The translations under genes were made by a program, and so were the position numbers. Under the pieces are notes generated by a model, which worked only from the letters and a program-made list of their open reading frames with translations, had not been told where the DNA came from and searched no databases. From Thermoplasmata archaeon (lineage in GTDB: Archaea > Thermoplasmatota > Thermoplasmata > Lutacidiplasmatales > UBA184), in the NCBI GenBank assembly GCA_030041075.1, contig JASHOP010000008.1, positions 1 to 43,469 of the forward strand: 43,469 nucleotides of DNA, written 5' to 3'. The number at the start of each line of letters is the position of its first letter. The stretch's first letter is position 1. Positions 33,753-41,358 of the stretch are shown in pieces.

Positions 33753-34328
33753 GTGGTCGGCGCCTCCGATCCCCGGCCGGTCCGCATCGTCCGGTCCGGG
33801 CCGGGACGCGCGCGAGCCGCCCGACTCCCGCCCTCGGCTGCCGACGCGGCGACGGCCGGCGGCGGGACTCGCCCCGCCCGGCGCGAGAACCGGGGCGGGA
33901 CGCGACGCGTCCAGCGTCTCGCGCTGCTGTTCGTCGTGGGGGTCGCGGTTCTGTTCGCGACGCTCGCCCAGTACGCCAGCACGCTGCCCGCCGGAAGGGG
34001 CCCGGGCACCGGGCAGGCGGTCGAGGCATTCGCGGGCCTCGGCCTCGCGGTCGCGGCGGGCGGGGTCGTCCTCACGCTGGCCTCGGCCCCGCGGGCCGTG
34101 GAGTTCGGGCCGGGCGCCGTCGTCGTGGTCGGACGCTTCGGACGGCGGCACCGGTTCCCCCCGCGCGAGGACCTCTCGGTCCGGTTGCTCCGGCGCTATC
34201 CCGCCGGATTCCTCTCCGACTCGGAGGTCGACGCGGTCGAGCTCATGGGCGGCGCCGGGAAGGCGACGTTCTACCTCGAGCGCGGGATCCTCGATCCGAC
34301 CGAGGCGCGGTCCGACCGGTCGACCTGA
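33753..34328 (+). CDS. two-TM membrane protein with C-terminal beta-rich domain
   Basis: Not recognised. The 191-residue product has an Arg/Ala/Pro-rich cytoplasmic start (about 1-52), a first membrane helix ([22 protein letters not shown], about 53-74), a short outside loop with Gly/Pro, a second helix ([23 protein letters not shown], about 88-110) and a soluble end with strands [20 protein letters not shown] and [17 protein letters not shown]. The tail resembles small PH-like or bacterial-PH domains that follow two membrane helices, but this is only a fold impression. The GTG start is placed by its 29-nt distance from the shared TATA element. Confidence 0.6.
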   Translation: MVGASDPRPVRIVRSGPGRARAARLPPSAADAATAGGGTRPARRENRGGTRRVQRLALLFVVGVAVLFATLAQYASTLPAGRGPGTGQAVEAFAGLGLAVAAGGVVLTLASAPRAVEFGPGAVVVVGRFGRRHRFPPREDLSVRLLRRYPAGFLSDSEVDAVELMGGAGKATFYLERGILDPTEARSDRST

Positions 34329-34337
34329 CCGGTCCCC

Positions 34338-34712
34338 TCACTCGAGGACGTCCTCGAGCTCGCTCGCCACGAGCGTGAGCAACTGATCGAGCGAGCGGTT
34401 CTTGAGCTCCGTGATCCGGCCGGCGTCCGTCTCGAGCCGGGCAAGGAACTCGTCCCCGTCGCGGACGAACGACAGCGAAAGGACGTGCCGTCGGCCGCCC
34501 GGAAGCGGGAGCTCGAGCTCGGAGACCTTCACCGACGGGGACGCCGCGGGCTTCGGAGGAGCGGCCGCGGGCTTGCCGGCCGGCTTACCGGACGGCTTCG
34601 CGGCCTTCTTGGCCGGGGCCTTCGAGGGGTGGCGCGGCGGCGGGCGGCGGGCGGCGGAGGGCTTCTTGGGAGGAGGTCGAGAACGGCGGGCCGGTCGGCG
34701 AGACGAAGCCAT
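34338..34712 (-). CDS. basic Lys/Pro/Ala-rich tailed protein
   Basis: A 124-residue protein of unknown family. Residues 1-60 are a disordered, strongly basic tail rich in K, R, P and A (SSRRPARRSRPPPKK; KAPAKKAAKPSGKPAGK), like linker-histone or chromatin-protein tails. Residues 61-124 form a compact part: VKVSELELPLPGG, RHVLSLSFVRDGDEFLARLETD and a final acidic helix NRSLDQLLTLVASELEDVLE. The DNA-binding idea rests only on composition. The ATG lies 29 nt from a good TATA box (leaderless). It ends 10 nt from the convergent membrane-protein gene. Confidence 0.7.
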   Translation of the reverse strand: MASSRRPARRSRPPPKKPSAARRPPPRHPSKAPAKKAAKPSGKPAGKPAAAPPKPAASPSVKVSELELPLPGGRRHVLSLSFVRDGDEFLARLETDAGRITELKNRSLDQLLTLVASELEDVLE

Positions 34713-34736
34713 TGAGTCGGGCGCACCAAGCCCTCC

Positions 34737-34745
34737 TATTTATGC
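34737..34745 (-). promoter_or_regulatory. TATA box of the basic tailed protein gene
   Basis: GCATAAATA on the minus strand, centred 29 nt before ATG 34712. Confidence 0.6.
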
Positions 34746-34797
34746 GTATGGTAAGCGCGTGTCTCGAGGAGAGGCCGGAGCCGCTCCGGAGGCACCG

Positions 34798-34803
34798 ATT
34801 TAC
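34798..34803 (+). promoter_or_regulatory. TATA-like element of the GT-C-like gene
   Basis: ATTTAC centred 29 nt before ATG 34830; this divergent pair has two separate elements, unlike the shared ones elsewhere. Confidence 0.4.
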
Positions 34804-34829
34804 GGGGAGCGACCCCTCGGCACGGGCGG

Positions 34830-36665
34830 ATGGACCGTACCGATCCCGGCGCCCCGATCGCGGCGCCGTCCGGTGACTCCCCGCTCCGGCTCGAGACGCT
34901 GCTGTTCCTTGGGGGACTATCGCTCCTCCTCGTCTCCCTGGCTCTCGAGCCGTACCTGTCCTACGCGGTGTTCGGGTCGGACTCGGGCGAGTACTATCGG
35001 CTGACGGCGGACCTCGTCGCGACGGGCTTCATCCCGCACGGGTCGGCGTACGCGGGCTGGGGGAGCGCCTACCCGGACTTCCCCGGGATCTTCCTCCTCG
35101 GGGGTGGCGCGGCGGAGGCGCTCCACCTGAGCGTATTCTCGGGCCTCACCGTCGTGATCCCGGTCGTGGCGGTGCTCTCGGTCGTCCCGCTCTTCCTCCT
35201 GTTCCGGCGGCTCTACCCGAACGACGCGGTGGCGGTCCTCGCGGCGGCGATCTCCTCGGTCGCGATGCCTCGCCTCTTCTCGATCGCGCACCCCGCCCCC
35301 CTGGCGGTCGGGGACTTCTTGTGCGTCGCGAGCCTCTGGATGTTCGTCGAGAGCCGGACCGACCGACGATGGTTCGTCCCGCTCGCGCTGACCGGGGGCG
35401 CCCTCATCGTCACCCACCACCTCTCCTCGTACTTCTTCGCCATCAGCGCGCTGGGCGGGGTCGTCTTCCTCGAGCTCTGGCGCCCGGGGCTCTGGAGCCG
35501 CCGGTTCCCGACCCGCGAGTTCGTCTTCCTCGGGGGGTTCGTCACCGCAACGTTCCTCTTCTGGTTCTACGGCACCTACGAGTTCGTCTCGAAGGTCCTC
35601 CTGCCGGGGTTCGGGGGGAGCGCCTACGTAGGGTTCGCGGCCCTCGAGGTCGTGGGCCTCGCGATCATCGCGGGATCGGCGGCCCTCGTCCGATGGCGTC
35701 GCCGCCGCTTCCGCCGCCGCCGCGGCTGGGTCCGGCTGCCGACCGATCGCAGCGCGCTGCGGGACGCGATCGCGATCGCGATCGGCGTGGGCGCCGGGGT
35801 CTCGCTGCTGCTGGTCGTCCCGATCCCGGGCACGACGCAGACGACCAGTCCCGCCGCGCTCCTCTGGTTCGCGCCCGTCCTCGGGCTGGGGATCTTCGGC
35901 GCGGGGAGCCGGCGCGCGCTCTCCCCCGCCCGGCTCGGGCCGTTCGGCCTGACCTGGCTGGGCGCGCTGGGTCTCTCCACGGTGGCGATGCTCGGCCTCG
36001 CCACGTTGGGGACGTCGTTCCCGCAATACTCGGTCGCCGTCGGCTTTGCGAACACGCTCTCCCCGGCGCGCCACGTCGAGTACCTGTTCCTTCCGCTCGG
36101 GCTTCTCATGGCGGTCGGGATGGCGCGGGCCGTCGGTCGGGCCGGCGATCGGTGGGGACGACGGGCCGCCGTCGCCGGGGCGCTCGCCGTGGTCGTGATC
36201 GTGGCCGCGAACGCCGCGATCGTCTACCCTCCCCAGTCCGACTTCGGCGGCTTCGAGGAGGGGCTCACCCGGGGGGACGCGGCGCTGTGGATGTGGGTCG
36301 GGATCGGGATCCCCGCGAACCAGACCGTCGCCACCGACCACCGGTTGAGCTCGATGATCTTCGGGTTCGACGGCAACCCCGCGACGTGGGTCACGACCCC
36401 CGACCTGTTCGTCGGCTCGAACTGGTCGGCGGCGTACGGCGAGCTCGTGAGCAGCGGGGTCCCCAACCCGGCCGAGCCCCGCCCGATCGATTTCGTCGCG
36501 GTCGATGCGGTGATGTACTCGGGCGTCGCCCTCAACCCGTCGGACCTCGCGCTCCCGCTCAGCCATGCCGCGATCATCTGGTTCGAGTCGATCCCGTTCG
36601 TTCCCGTGTACGAGAACGGTCGCGAGGTCGTCTACCTCGTCGACTCCACGACGCTGCGTCCGTAG
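34830..36665 (+). CDS. polytopic membrane protein, GT-C glycosyltransferase-like
   Basis: A 611-residue integral membrane protein with about eleven hydrophobic helices. After the first helix (LETLLFLGGLSLLLVSLALEP, about 22-42) an extracytoplasmic loop carries the acidic motif SDSGEYYRLTADLV, as in GT-C transferases where an Asp/Glu pair binds metal and lipid-linked sugar. Helices include GLTVVIPVVAVLSVVPLFLLF, AIAIGVGAGVSLLLVVPIP and AVAGALAVVVIVAANAAIVY, and a soluble C-terminal domain of about 130 residues follows. It is probably involved in S-layer or surface glycosylation, but a specific family cannot be assigned. It overlaps mptE by 34 nt at the 3' end. Confidence 0.65.
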   Translation: MDRTDPGAPIAAPSGDSPLRLETLLFLGGLSLLLVSLALEPYLSYAVFGSDSGEYYRLTADLVATGFIPHGSAYAGWGSAYPDFPGIFLLGGGAAEALHLSVFSGLTVVIPVVAVLSVVPLFLLFRRLYPNDAVAVLAAAISSVAMPRLFSIAHPAPLAVGDFLCVASLWMFVESRTDRRWFVPLALTGGALIVTHHLSSYFFAISALGGVVFLELWRPGLWSRRFPTREFVFLGGFVTATFLFWFYGTYEFVSKVLLPGFGGSAYVGFAALEVVGLAIIAGSAALVRWRRRRFRRRRGWVRLPTDRSALRDAIAIAIGVGAGVSLLLVVPIPGTTQTTSPAALLWFAPVLGLGIFGAGSRRALSPARLGPFGLTWLGALGLSTVAMLGLATLGTSFPQYSVAVGFANTLSPARHVEYLFLPLGLLMAVGMARAVGRAGDRWGRRAAVAGALAVVVIVAANAAIVYPPQSDFGGFEEGLTRGDAALWMWVGIGIPANQTVATDHRLSSMIFGFDGNPATWVTTPDLFVGSNWSAAYGELVSSGVPNPAEPRPIDFVAVDAVMYSGVALNPSDLALPLSHAAIIWFESIPFVPVYENGREVVYLVDSTTLRP

Positions 36666-37372
36666 GGTACCTGCGAGCCGTCGCGGTTCCACCGGATCAC
36701 CGGCACGCGACCCCCGACCGCGAGCTCCTCGAGAAGCCGGCGGGCCCAGGCGAGCTTGGCGAGCTTGGGCGTCGGGGACGGCTTCGGGGCCCGCTCGACC
36801 GTCTCGAAGTCGAACCCCCACAGGAGGATCCGGCTCGCTCCGAGCTCCTCGGCGAGGTACGCGGCGCGGTCGCCGTCGGTGAACCCGCCGACGTCGATCA
36901 GGCCGGGCCGCGGCGGCCCGGCCCACGAGCCGGCGAGCTCTCCGGGAAACTCGGGGACCCATCGCTCGAGCGCCGGAATGTTGTCGCCGTGGGCGTGCAC
37001 GACGACCAGGCTCCCGCGCTGGTTCGCGGTGAGCTCCGAGGGTACCGGTCCGTCCAGGTCGGTGACGATGACCGACGGCACGAACCCGCCCGCGAGACAC
37101 CGCTCCGTCGCCCCGTCGGCGGCGACGAGCGTGGGGCGATCGGTCGCCGGCGCGAGGCGCCACACCGGCGGCGGCCCGGCGTCCGGCGCGAGGCCGACCA
37201 CGATCACGGTGCGACCGGCGAGCCGGGCGCCGAGCCGGCGCAGCGGGTCGGCGAGATCGGCCGGCTTAAGGAGGCGCTCGAGCGTCGCGGCCGCGAGCTC
37301 CTCGTTCGCGAACGGGAAGCCGAACTCCGAGCGGATCGCCTCGTAGCGCGGCGCCCAGAGGTCGTAGCGCAC
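36632..37372 (-). CDS. mptE: 6-hydroxymethylpterin diphosphokinase MptE-like (DUF115)
   Basis: A 246-residue protein of the archaeal MptE type, which adds pyrophosphate to 6-hydroxymethyl-7,8-dihydropterin on the way to methanopterin/folate-type C1 carriers. The DUF115 core is clear: VIVVGLAPDAGPPP, LVAADGATERCLAGGFVPSVIVTDLDG (about 82-108), VVVHAHGDNIPAL and DVGGFTDGDRAAYLAEELGAS with ILLWGFDFE. The N-terminal RYDLWAPRYEAIRSEFGFPFANEE is typical. The start is GTG 37372, 42 nt from a symmetric TATA element shared with ftsZ. Activity itself is inferred from the family. Confidence 0.9.
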   Translation of the reverse strand: MRYDLWAPRYEAIRSEFGFPFANEELAAATLERLLKPADLADPLRRLGARLAGRTVIVVGLAPDAGPPPVWRLAPATDRPTLVAADGATERCLAGGFVPSVIVTDLDGPVPSELTANQRGSLVVVHAHGDNIPALERWVPEFPGELAGSWAGPPRPGLIDVGGFTDGDRAAYLAEELGASRILLWGFDFETVERAPKPSPTPKLAKLAWARRLLEELAVGGRVPVIRWNRDGSQVPYGRSVVESTR

Positions 37373-37411
37373 GACTTTCTCCGCCGAGACGGTGAGGTTT
37401 GCGCCAACCCT

Positions 37412-37417
37412 TTATAA
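37412..37417. promoter_or_regulatory. shared symmetric TATA element, mptE / ftsZ
   Basis: TTATAA, a perfect palindrome, lies 42 nt from the GTG of mptE (minus) and 41 nt from the ATG of ftsZ (plus). It is the only AT-rich element in the gap; both leaders would be about 15 nt, and a GAGG sequence at about 37440 precedes the ftsZ start. Confidence 0.6.
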
Positions 37418-37455
37418 TGACGCCGGTGCTGCGCGTCCCGAGGAAACCTCTCGTG

Positions 37456-38577
37456 ATGAGGCCGCTCGCTCAGGAGATTCTCGCCCACCTGCCGGGCGAG
37501 GGCAAGAAGGGCCCGCCGGCGCCCCCGCCGCCGACGAACGACGACGCGGAGCTCGAGGCGGTCCTCGCGTCGCTCAAGACGAACATCAAGGTGGTCGGCT
37601 GCGGCGGCGGAGGGTGCAACACGATCAACCGGCTCACCGAGGAGGGCCTTTCCGGGGCCGAGATGATCGCGTGCAACACCGACGCCCAACACCTCCTCAC
37701 GATCCATGCGCCCCGGAAGATCCTCCTCGGGCGGCGGCTCACCCGCGGGCTCGGGGCCGGCGCGCTCCCCCAGGTCGGGGAGCAGGCGGCGAAGGAGGCC
37801 GAGGACGAGCTCAAGAAATCGCTCGCGAACTCGGACATGGTGTTCATCACGCTCGGTCTCGGGGGCGGCACCGGAACTGGCTCGGCGCCGGTGGTCGCGG
37901 CGTGCGCGAAGGACGCGGGCGGGGCGGCCCCGCTGACGATCGCCGTCTGCACGCTGCCGTTCGCCTCGGAGGGGCTCGTCCGCCAGGAGAACGCCGGCTG
38001 GGGCCTCGAGCGCCTGCGCGAGGTCATCGACACCGTGATCACGATCCCGAACGACCGGCTGCTCGAGCTCGTCCCCCGCCTCCCGATCCAGACGGCGTTC
38101 AAGGTCGCCGACTCGGTCCTCGCGCGCGCGATCCGGGGGATCACCGAGATCATCACGCGACCCGGGCTCGTCAACCTCGACTTCAACGACCTGAGGACGA
38201 TCATGAAGGGCGGCGGCGTCGCGCTGATCGGCATCGGGGAGTCGGAGAGCGAGAACCGGGCCGAGGACGCCGTCCTCGAGGCGATCAACTCGCCGCTCCT
38301 CCACGTCGACATCTCGGGCGCCACCGGAGCGCTCATCAACGTCACCGGGGGGCCGGACATGACGGTCGCCGAGGCCCAGAAGGCCGCGGAGGTCGTCCAG
38401 AAGACCGTAAGTCCTACCGCCCGCATCATCTGGGGCGCGGCGGTCGACCCGACGATGCAGAGCACGATCCGGGTGATGCTCGTCGTCACCGGGGTCAAGT
38501 CGCCGCAGATCTACGCCGGCGGGACGGGTCGGCCGTCTCCCCGGCGGGCCGGGCCCGAGCTCGACGTGGTCCACTGA
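37456..38577 (+). CDS. ftsZ: cell division GTPase FtsZ
   Basis: A 373-residue tubulin homologue that assembles the mid-cell division ring. [15 protein letters not shown] (46-60) is the N-terminal nucleotide loop and the tubulin signature GGGTGTG is at 136-142. The synergy loop [15 protein letters not shown] is intact, so it should hydrolyse GTP. A ~40-residue N-terminal extension (Pro-rich) precedes the core, as in many archaeal FtsZ. ATG 37456 is chosen over ones at 37399 and 37417, since the TATA element lies at 37412-37417. It heads the ftsZ-secE-spt5-rpl11 cluster that is conserved among Euryarchaeota. Confidence 0.96.
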   Translation: MRPLAQEILAHLPGEGKKGPPAPPPPTNDDAELEAVLASLKTNIKVVGCGGGGCNTINRLTEEGLSGAEMIACNTDAQHLLTIHAPRKILLGRRLTRGLGAGALPQVGEQAAKEAEDELKKSLANSDMVFITLGLGGGTGTGSAPVVAACAKDAGGAAPLTIAVCTLPFASEGLVRQENAGWGLERLREVIDTVITIPNDRLLELVPRLPIQTAFKVADSVLARAIRGITEIITRPGLVNLDFNDLRTIMKGGGVALIGIGESESENRAEDAVLEAINSPLLHVDISGATGALINVTGGPDMTVAEAQKAAEVVQKTVSPTARIIWGAAVDPTMQSTIRVMLVVTGVKSPQIYAGGTGRPSPRRAGPELDVVH

Positions 38578-38588
38578 GGTACGGTTCG

Positions 38589-38834
38589 ATGGCGTTCCTC
38601 GACCGCGCGCGCCACATCCAGGACGAGGTCGACGCGCGCCTGCACGGCTTCGGCCACGGCAAGTACGGTCGCATCCTCCGCATGGCCCGCCGGCCGACCT
38701 CCGACGAGTACGTCAAGGTCCTCGGGGTCACGTGGCTCGGCGCGGTCCTGATCGGGATCACCGGCTTCGCGATCTACATCTTCTTCACCGAGGCGGGCCC
38801 GTGGTTCTGGTCGAACGTGCTGGCGCACCTCTGA
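38589..38834 (+). CDS. secE: preprotein translocase subunit SecE (Sec61 gamma)
   Basis: An 81-residue single-pass membrane protein that clamps the SecY channel. It has an amphipathic N-terminal helix (FLDRARHIQDEVDARLHG), the conserved RMARRPTSDEYVKV hinge and one membrane helix (VTWLGAVLIGITGFAIYIFF, about 48-67). The short length is normal. It starts 11 nt after ftsZ and is followed 20 nt later by spt5, the usual archaeal order. Confidence 0.95.
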   Translation: MAFLDRARHIQDEVDARLHGFGHGKYGRILRMARRPTSDEYVKVLGVTWLGAVLIGITGFAIYIFFTEAGPWFWSNVLAHL

Positions 38835-38854
38835 GAGACGGTCGGTCGGGGACC

Positions 38855-39850
38855 ATGGACGGGGAAGGGAACGACGAAGGCATCGGCCTGCTCTCGGGCG
38901 CGCCGCCCGAGCCGGCCCCGAGAAGGGCCGCCGGCGCTTCCCCCGCCGTCGCGGTTCCCGTCGCGCCGGCCCCCGCCCCGGTCGCGAAGGCCGTCTCCGC
39001 CCGGCTCCTCGCGCTCCAGGCGGCCGACGACGCGACCCGCGAGGTCACCGCCGGTACGGTCACGACGCTCTCCGCGGTGCTCACCAGCCGGTCGCCCGAG
39101 CCGGTCGACGCGACCCTCTCGGTCGAGGTCGGGTACCGGTCGACCTATCCCGGCGAGGGGGCCGAGTGGCCCGTGAGCTGGTCGCCCCCCGGGAGGCGGG
39201 GCCGGGTCGAGCTGTTCCCCCGCAAGGAGCGCCTCGACCTCCACGTCGGGCCGAACGCGGGCCTCCCGCTCTCGTTCGAGATCACGGCGCCGGTCGGGGT
39301 GCGCTACGGCGACCGCGTCGAAGTGCGGCTCGAGATCGAGTCGCCCGACGCCGGGGCGAACCCGAAGCTCACGCTGGCGTGCGTCGCCCGCCAGGCGGTC
39401 CTCGCGATCAAGACGTCGCGCGGCTACGAGCGGGAGGTCGCCGACACGCTGCTCGCCCGGACGGAGGAGAAGCCGGACGTCGTCTTCTCCCTCCTCGTCC
39501 CGTCGGCGATCCGCGGGTACGTCTTCGCGGAGGGGATGAGCTTCGAGGGGGTCCGCGAGATGCTGAAGGGGATCCGCAAGGCGCGCGGGCTGGTCGAGGG
39601 CGAGACGACCCTCAAGGAGGTCGAGCCGCTCCTCGTCCCGAAGATCACGGTCGAAGGATTCGTCGAGGGAGCGATCGTCGAGCTCATCTCGGGGCCGTTC
39701 AAGGGGGAGAAGGCCCGCGTGAAGAAGATCGACCAGGCGAAGGAGGAGATCACGGTGGAGCTCATCGAGGCGGTCGTGCCAATCCCGGTCACCGTGCGCG
39801 GCGACCACGTCCGGATGCTCGAGAAGGGAGGCGGCAAGGGTGGCGGATGA
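38855..39850 (+). CDS. spt5: transcription elongation factor Spt5 with N-terminal extension
   Basis: The C-half is archaeal Spt5: an NGN domain (about 182-262, LAIKTSRGYEREVADTLLAR, LLVPSAIRGYVFAEG) which binds the RNA polymerase clamp with Spt4, then a KOW domain (about 266-322, VEGFVEGAIVELISGPFKGEKARVKKID). Ordinary archaeal Spt5 has only about 150 residues; this one has 331. Residues 1-50 are an Ala/Pro-rich linker and about 55-178 a beta-sandwich-like domain (TVTTLSAVLTSRSPEPVDATLSVEV; DRVEVRLEIESP). The extension is in the same continuous frame. Start ATG 38855. The rpl11 start overlaps the stop by 11 nt. Confidence 0.93.
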   Translation: MDGEGNDEGIGLLSGAPPEPAPRRAAGASPAVAVPVAPAPAPVAKAVSARLLALQAADDATREVTAGTVTTLSAVLTSRSPEPVDATLSVEVGYRSTYPGEGAEWPVSWSPPGRRGRVELFPRKERLDLHVGPNAGLPLSFEITAPVGVRYGDRVEVRLEIESPDAGANPKLTLACVARQAVLAIKTSRGYEREVADTLLARTEEKPDVVFSLLVPSAIRGYVFAEGMSFEGVREMLKGIRKARGLVEGETTLKEVEPLLVPKITVEGFVEGAIVELISGPFKGEKARVKKIDQAKEEITVELIEAVVPIPVTVRGDHVRMLEKGGGKGGG

Positions 39851-40307
39851 GGTGAGCCTCCTCGTCGAGGGCGGCAAGGCGTCGGCCGGACCCCCGCTCG
39901 GGCCCGCGCTGGGTCCCCTCGGGGTCAACGTCGGCCAGGTCGTGGCGAAGATCAACGAGGAGACGAAGCAGTTCGCCGGCATGCGCGTCCCGGTCGTGGT
40001 GCGGGTCGACGCCGCGACCCGCGCGTTCACCCTGACGGTCGGCCGGCCGCCGGTCGCCGCGCTCCTCTTGAAGGAGGCCGGCAAGGAGAAGGGGTCCGGC
40101 AAGGCGAAGACCGAGACGATCGGGGACGTGAAGCTCGACGCGGTGCGCCGGATCGCCGAGGCGAAGGGGGACGACCTGTTCGGGCGGACGATCGAGGAGC
40201 GGATGAACCAGGTGATCGGCACGTGCGTCTCGCTCGGCCTCACGGTCGGCGGCGAGGACCCGCGCGCCGTCCTCCGGGCCCGGGTGGCCGCGCGGGGCGT
40301 GCGATGA
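39840..40307 (+). CDS. rpl11: ribosomal protein L11
   Basis: A 155-residue large-subunit protein of the GTPase-associated centre. GGKASAGPPLGPALGPLGVNVGQVVAKINEET (12-43) is the L11 signature; the C-terminal rRNA-binding domain has IGDVKLDAVRRIAEAK and ERMNQVIGTCVSLGLTV. It starts at a GTG inside the end of spt5 (11-nt overlap). Length is normal for archaea. Confidence 0.97.
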   Translation: MADEVSLLVEGGKASAGPPLGPALGPLGVNVGQVVAKINEETKQFAGMRVPVVVRVDAATRAFTLTVGRPPVAALLLKEAGKEKGSGKAKTETIGDVKLDAVRRIAEAKGDDLFGRTIEERMNQVIGTCVSLGLTVGGEDPRAVLRARVAARGVR

Positions 40308-40603
40308 TGGGACCGCCCGGCGGCCCGGCGCCCGACCTGTCGAACGCCGAGATCGTCGACTACACGGTCGTCGAGGGCGACGGCCGGGTGCGCCTCAAGC
40401 TCAAGGACGGCTCGGTCGTCGAGGTCCGCCTCGAGATCATGAACGTGCTCCGCGCCGGCAACGACCCGACGACGGGGCTGCCCACGTACGTCGTCCAGTC
40501 GGCGCCCCTGATCCGTCTGGTCGAGGCCGGCAAGGAGCTGCGGAAGCCTCCCCTGCGCCCCGGGTCCGGGCGCGACGCGAAGGCCCTTCCCGGATTCGGC
40601 TGA
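40304..40603 (+). CDS. small conserved-looking protein downstream of L11 (99 aa)
   Basis: Unrecognised. The 99-residue product starts at an ATG that overlaps the L11 stop (ATGA), so it is translationally coupled to the ribosomal operon. It has a Gly/Pro-rich start, a compact beta core (NAEIVDYTVVEGDGRVRLKLKDGSVVEVRLEIMNVLRAGNDPTTGLPTYVVQSAPLIRLVEAG) and a Lys/Arg/Pro tail. The core resembles short SH3-like or RNA-binding folds, but I cannot name a family. It ends the ftsZ-secE-spt5-rpl11 group; archaeal L1 normally follows L11, but it does not here. Confidence 0.75.
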   Translation: MMGPPGGPAPDLSNAEIVDYTVVEGDGRVRLKLKDGSVVEVRLEIMNVLRAGNDPTTGLPTYVVQSAPLIRLVEAGKELRKPPLRPGSGRDAKALPGFG

Positions 40604-40618
40604 TCCGGGCGAGGGGTT

Positions 40619-40648
40619 CCCCGGGGGCCGTCCGACGGCCGGCCGGGG
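40619..40648. terminator. hairpin between convergent genes
   Basis: CCCCGG (40619-40624) pairs with CCGGGG (40643-40648), enclosing GGCCGT/ACGGCC (40626-40631 with 40635-40640) around a 3-nt loop. It lies between the ends of the orf99 and hsp20 genes. There is no U tract, so termination is only a possibility. Confidence 0.3.
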
Positions 40649-40665
40649 AGCGGGGGCCCGAACCG

Positions 40666-41154
40666 TTACGGGACCGGGACCTTGACCTCGGCGGGCGAGG
40701 GCGTCGGCCGCTCCTTCGGGAGCTCTAGCTCGAGGATGCCGTTCTCAACGCGGGCCTTCGCCTCCGAGCCGACGACCGGTTCCGGCAGCTCGAACGAGCG
40801 CCGGTAGCCGGCGTAGGTCCGTTCCCGGTGGACGTAGGCGGAGCCGTTCTCCTCGGTCGCCTTCGCGCTCTCGCCGCGGATCTCGACGGACGAGCCGCGC
40901 ACCCGGATGTCGAGGTTCTCCTTCGGGATCCCGGGGACCTCCGCGACGATCCGGTACGCCTTGCCCGTATCGGTGACGTCGGTGCGGGCCGGGTGCAGGT
41001 ATCCGCTCCCGGACGACTCGACGGAGGCGTACGGCACGCCGAACGGCGCGAAGCCGTACGCGTCGAAGAACTGCGCCCGGAGCGAGTCCAGCGCCCGGTC
41101 GAAGTCGGCGGACAGGTCGGCGGTGATCTCGGTCCTCTGGATTTCCTTCGTCAT
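40666..41154 (-). CDS. hsp20: Hsp20/alpha-crystallin small heat-shock protein
   Basis: A 162-residue ATP-independent chaperone that holds unfolded proteins. The alpha-crystallin domain (about 60-155) has ARTDVTDTGKAYRIVAEVPGIPKENLDIRVRGSSVEIRGE, RTYAGYRRSFELPEPV and the closing ARVENGILELELPKE with the A-x-x-x-n-G-x-L box, followed by a VKVPVP tail with an I/V-x-I/V-type motif for oligomerisation. ATG 41154 is preferred over an upstream TTG at 41166, since GGAGTGG lies about 8 nt before it. A strong TATA box and an inverted repeat precede it, consistent with heat regulation. Confidence 0.95.
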   Translation of the reverse strand: MTKEIQRTEITADLSADFDRALDSLRAQFFDAYGFAPFGVPYASVESSGSGYLHPARTDVTDTGKAYRIVAEVPGIPKENLDIRVRGSSVEIRGESAKATEENGSAYVHRERTYAGYRRSFELPEPVVGSEAKARVENGILELELPKERPTPSPAEVKVPVP

Positions 41155-41181
41155 CTTCCACTCCAAGGTCTGACAAAAATA

Positions 41182-41205
41182 GTAAGTTTACAGTTGTATA
41201 TAAAG
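41182..41205 (-). promoter_or_regulatory. hsp20 promoter with candidate operator
   Basis: CTTTATATAC (41196-41205, minus strand) is a strong TATA box; start of transcription is expected near 41172-41176. Between the two is GTAAACTTAC (41182-41191, minus), an inverted repeat GTAA..TTAC, positioned to block polymerase as archaeal heat-shock repressors of the Phr type do. The whole 41160-41215 stretch is AT-rich. The 153 nt up to the end of the YVTN gene hold nothing else I can support. Confidence 0.55.
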
Positions 41206-41358
41206 TAGATTATCCCGAGTCGGACCCCGTCGCGTCGGGAGGGGGTTCGCTTCGGAGTCCGGCTCGGGCCGCACGGTCGCGGCGCCGGGGGCTACGGCGC
41301 GGCGGAACCCGTCGTAGGTCGAGGAGCCACGAAGGCTGGATATCGAGGCGCCGGCCCG

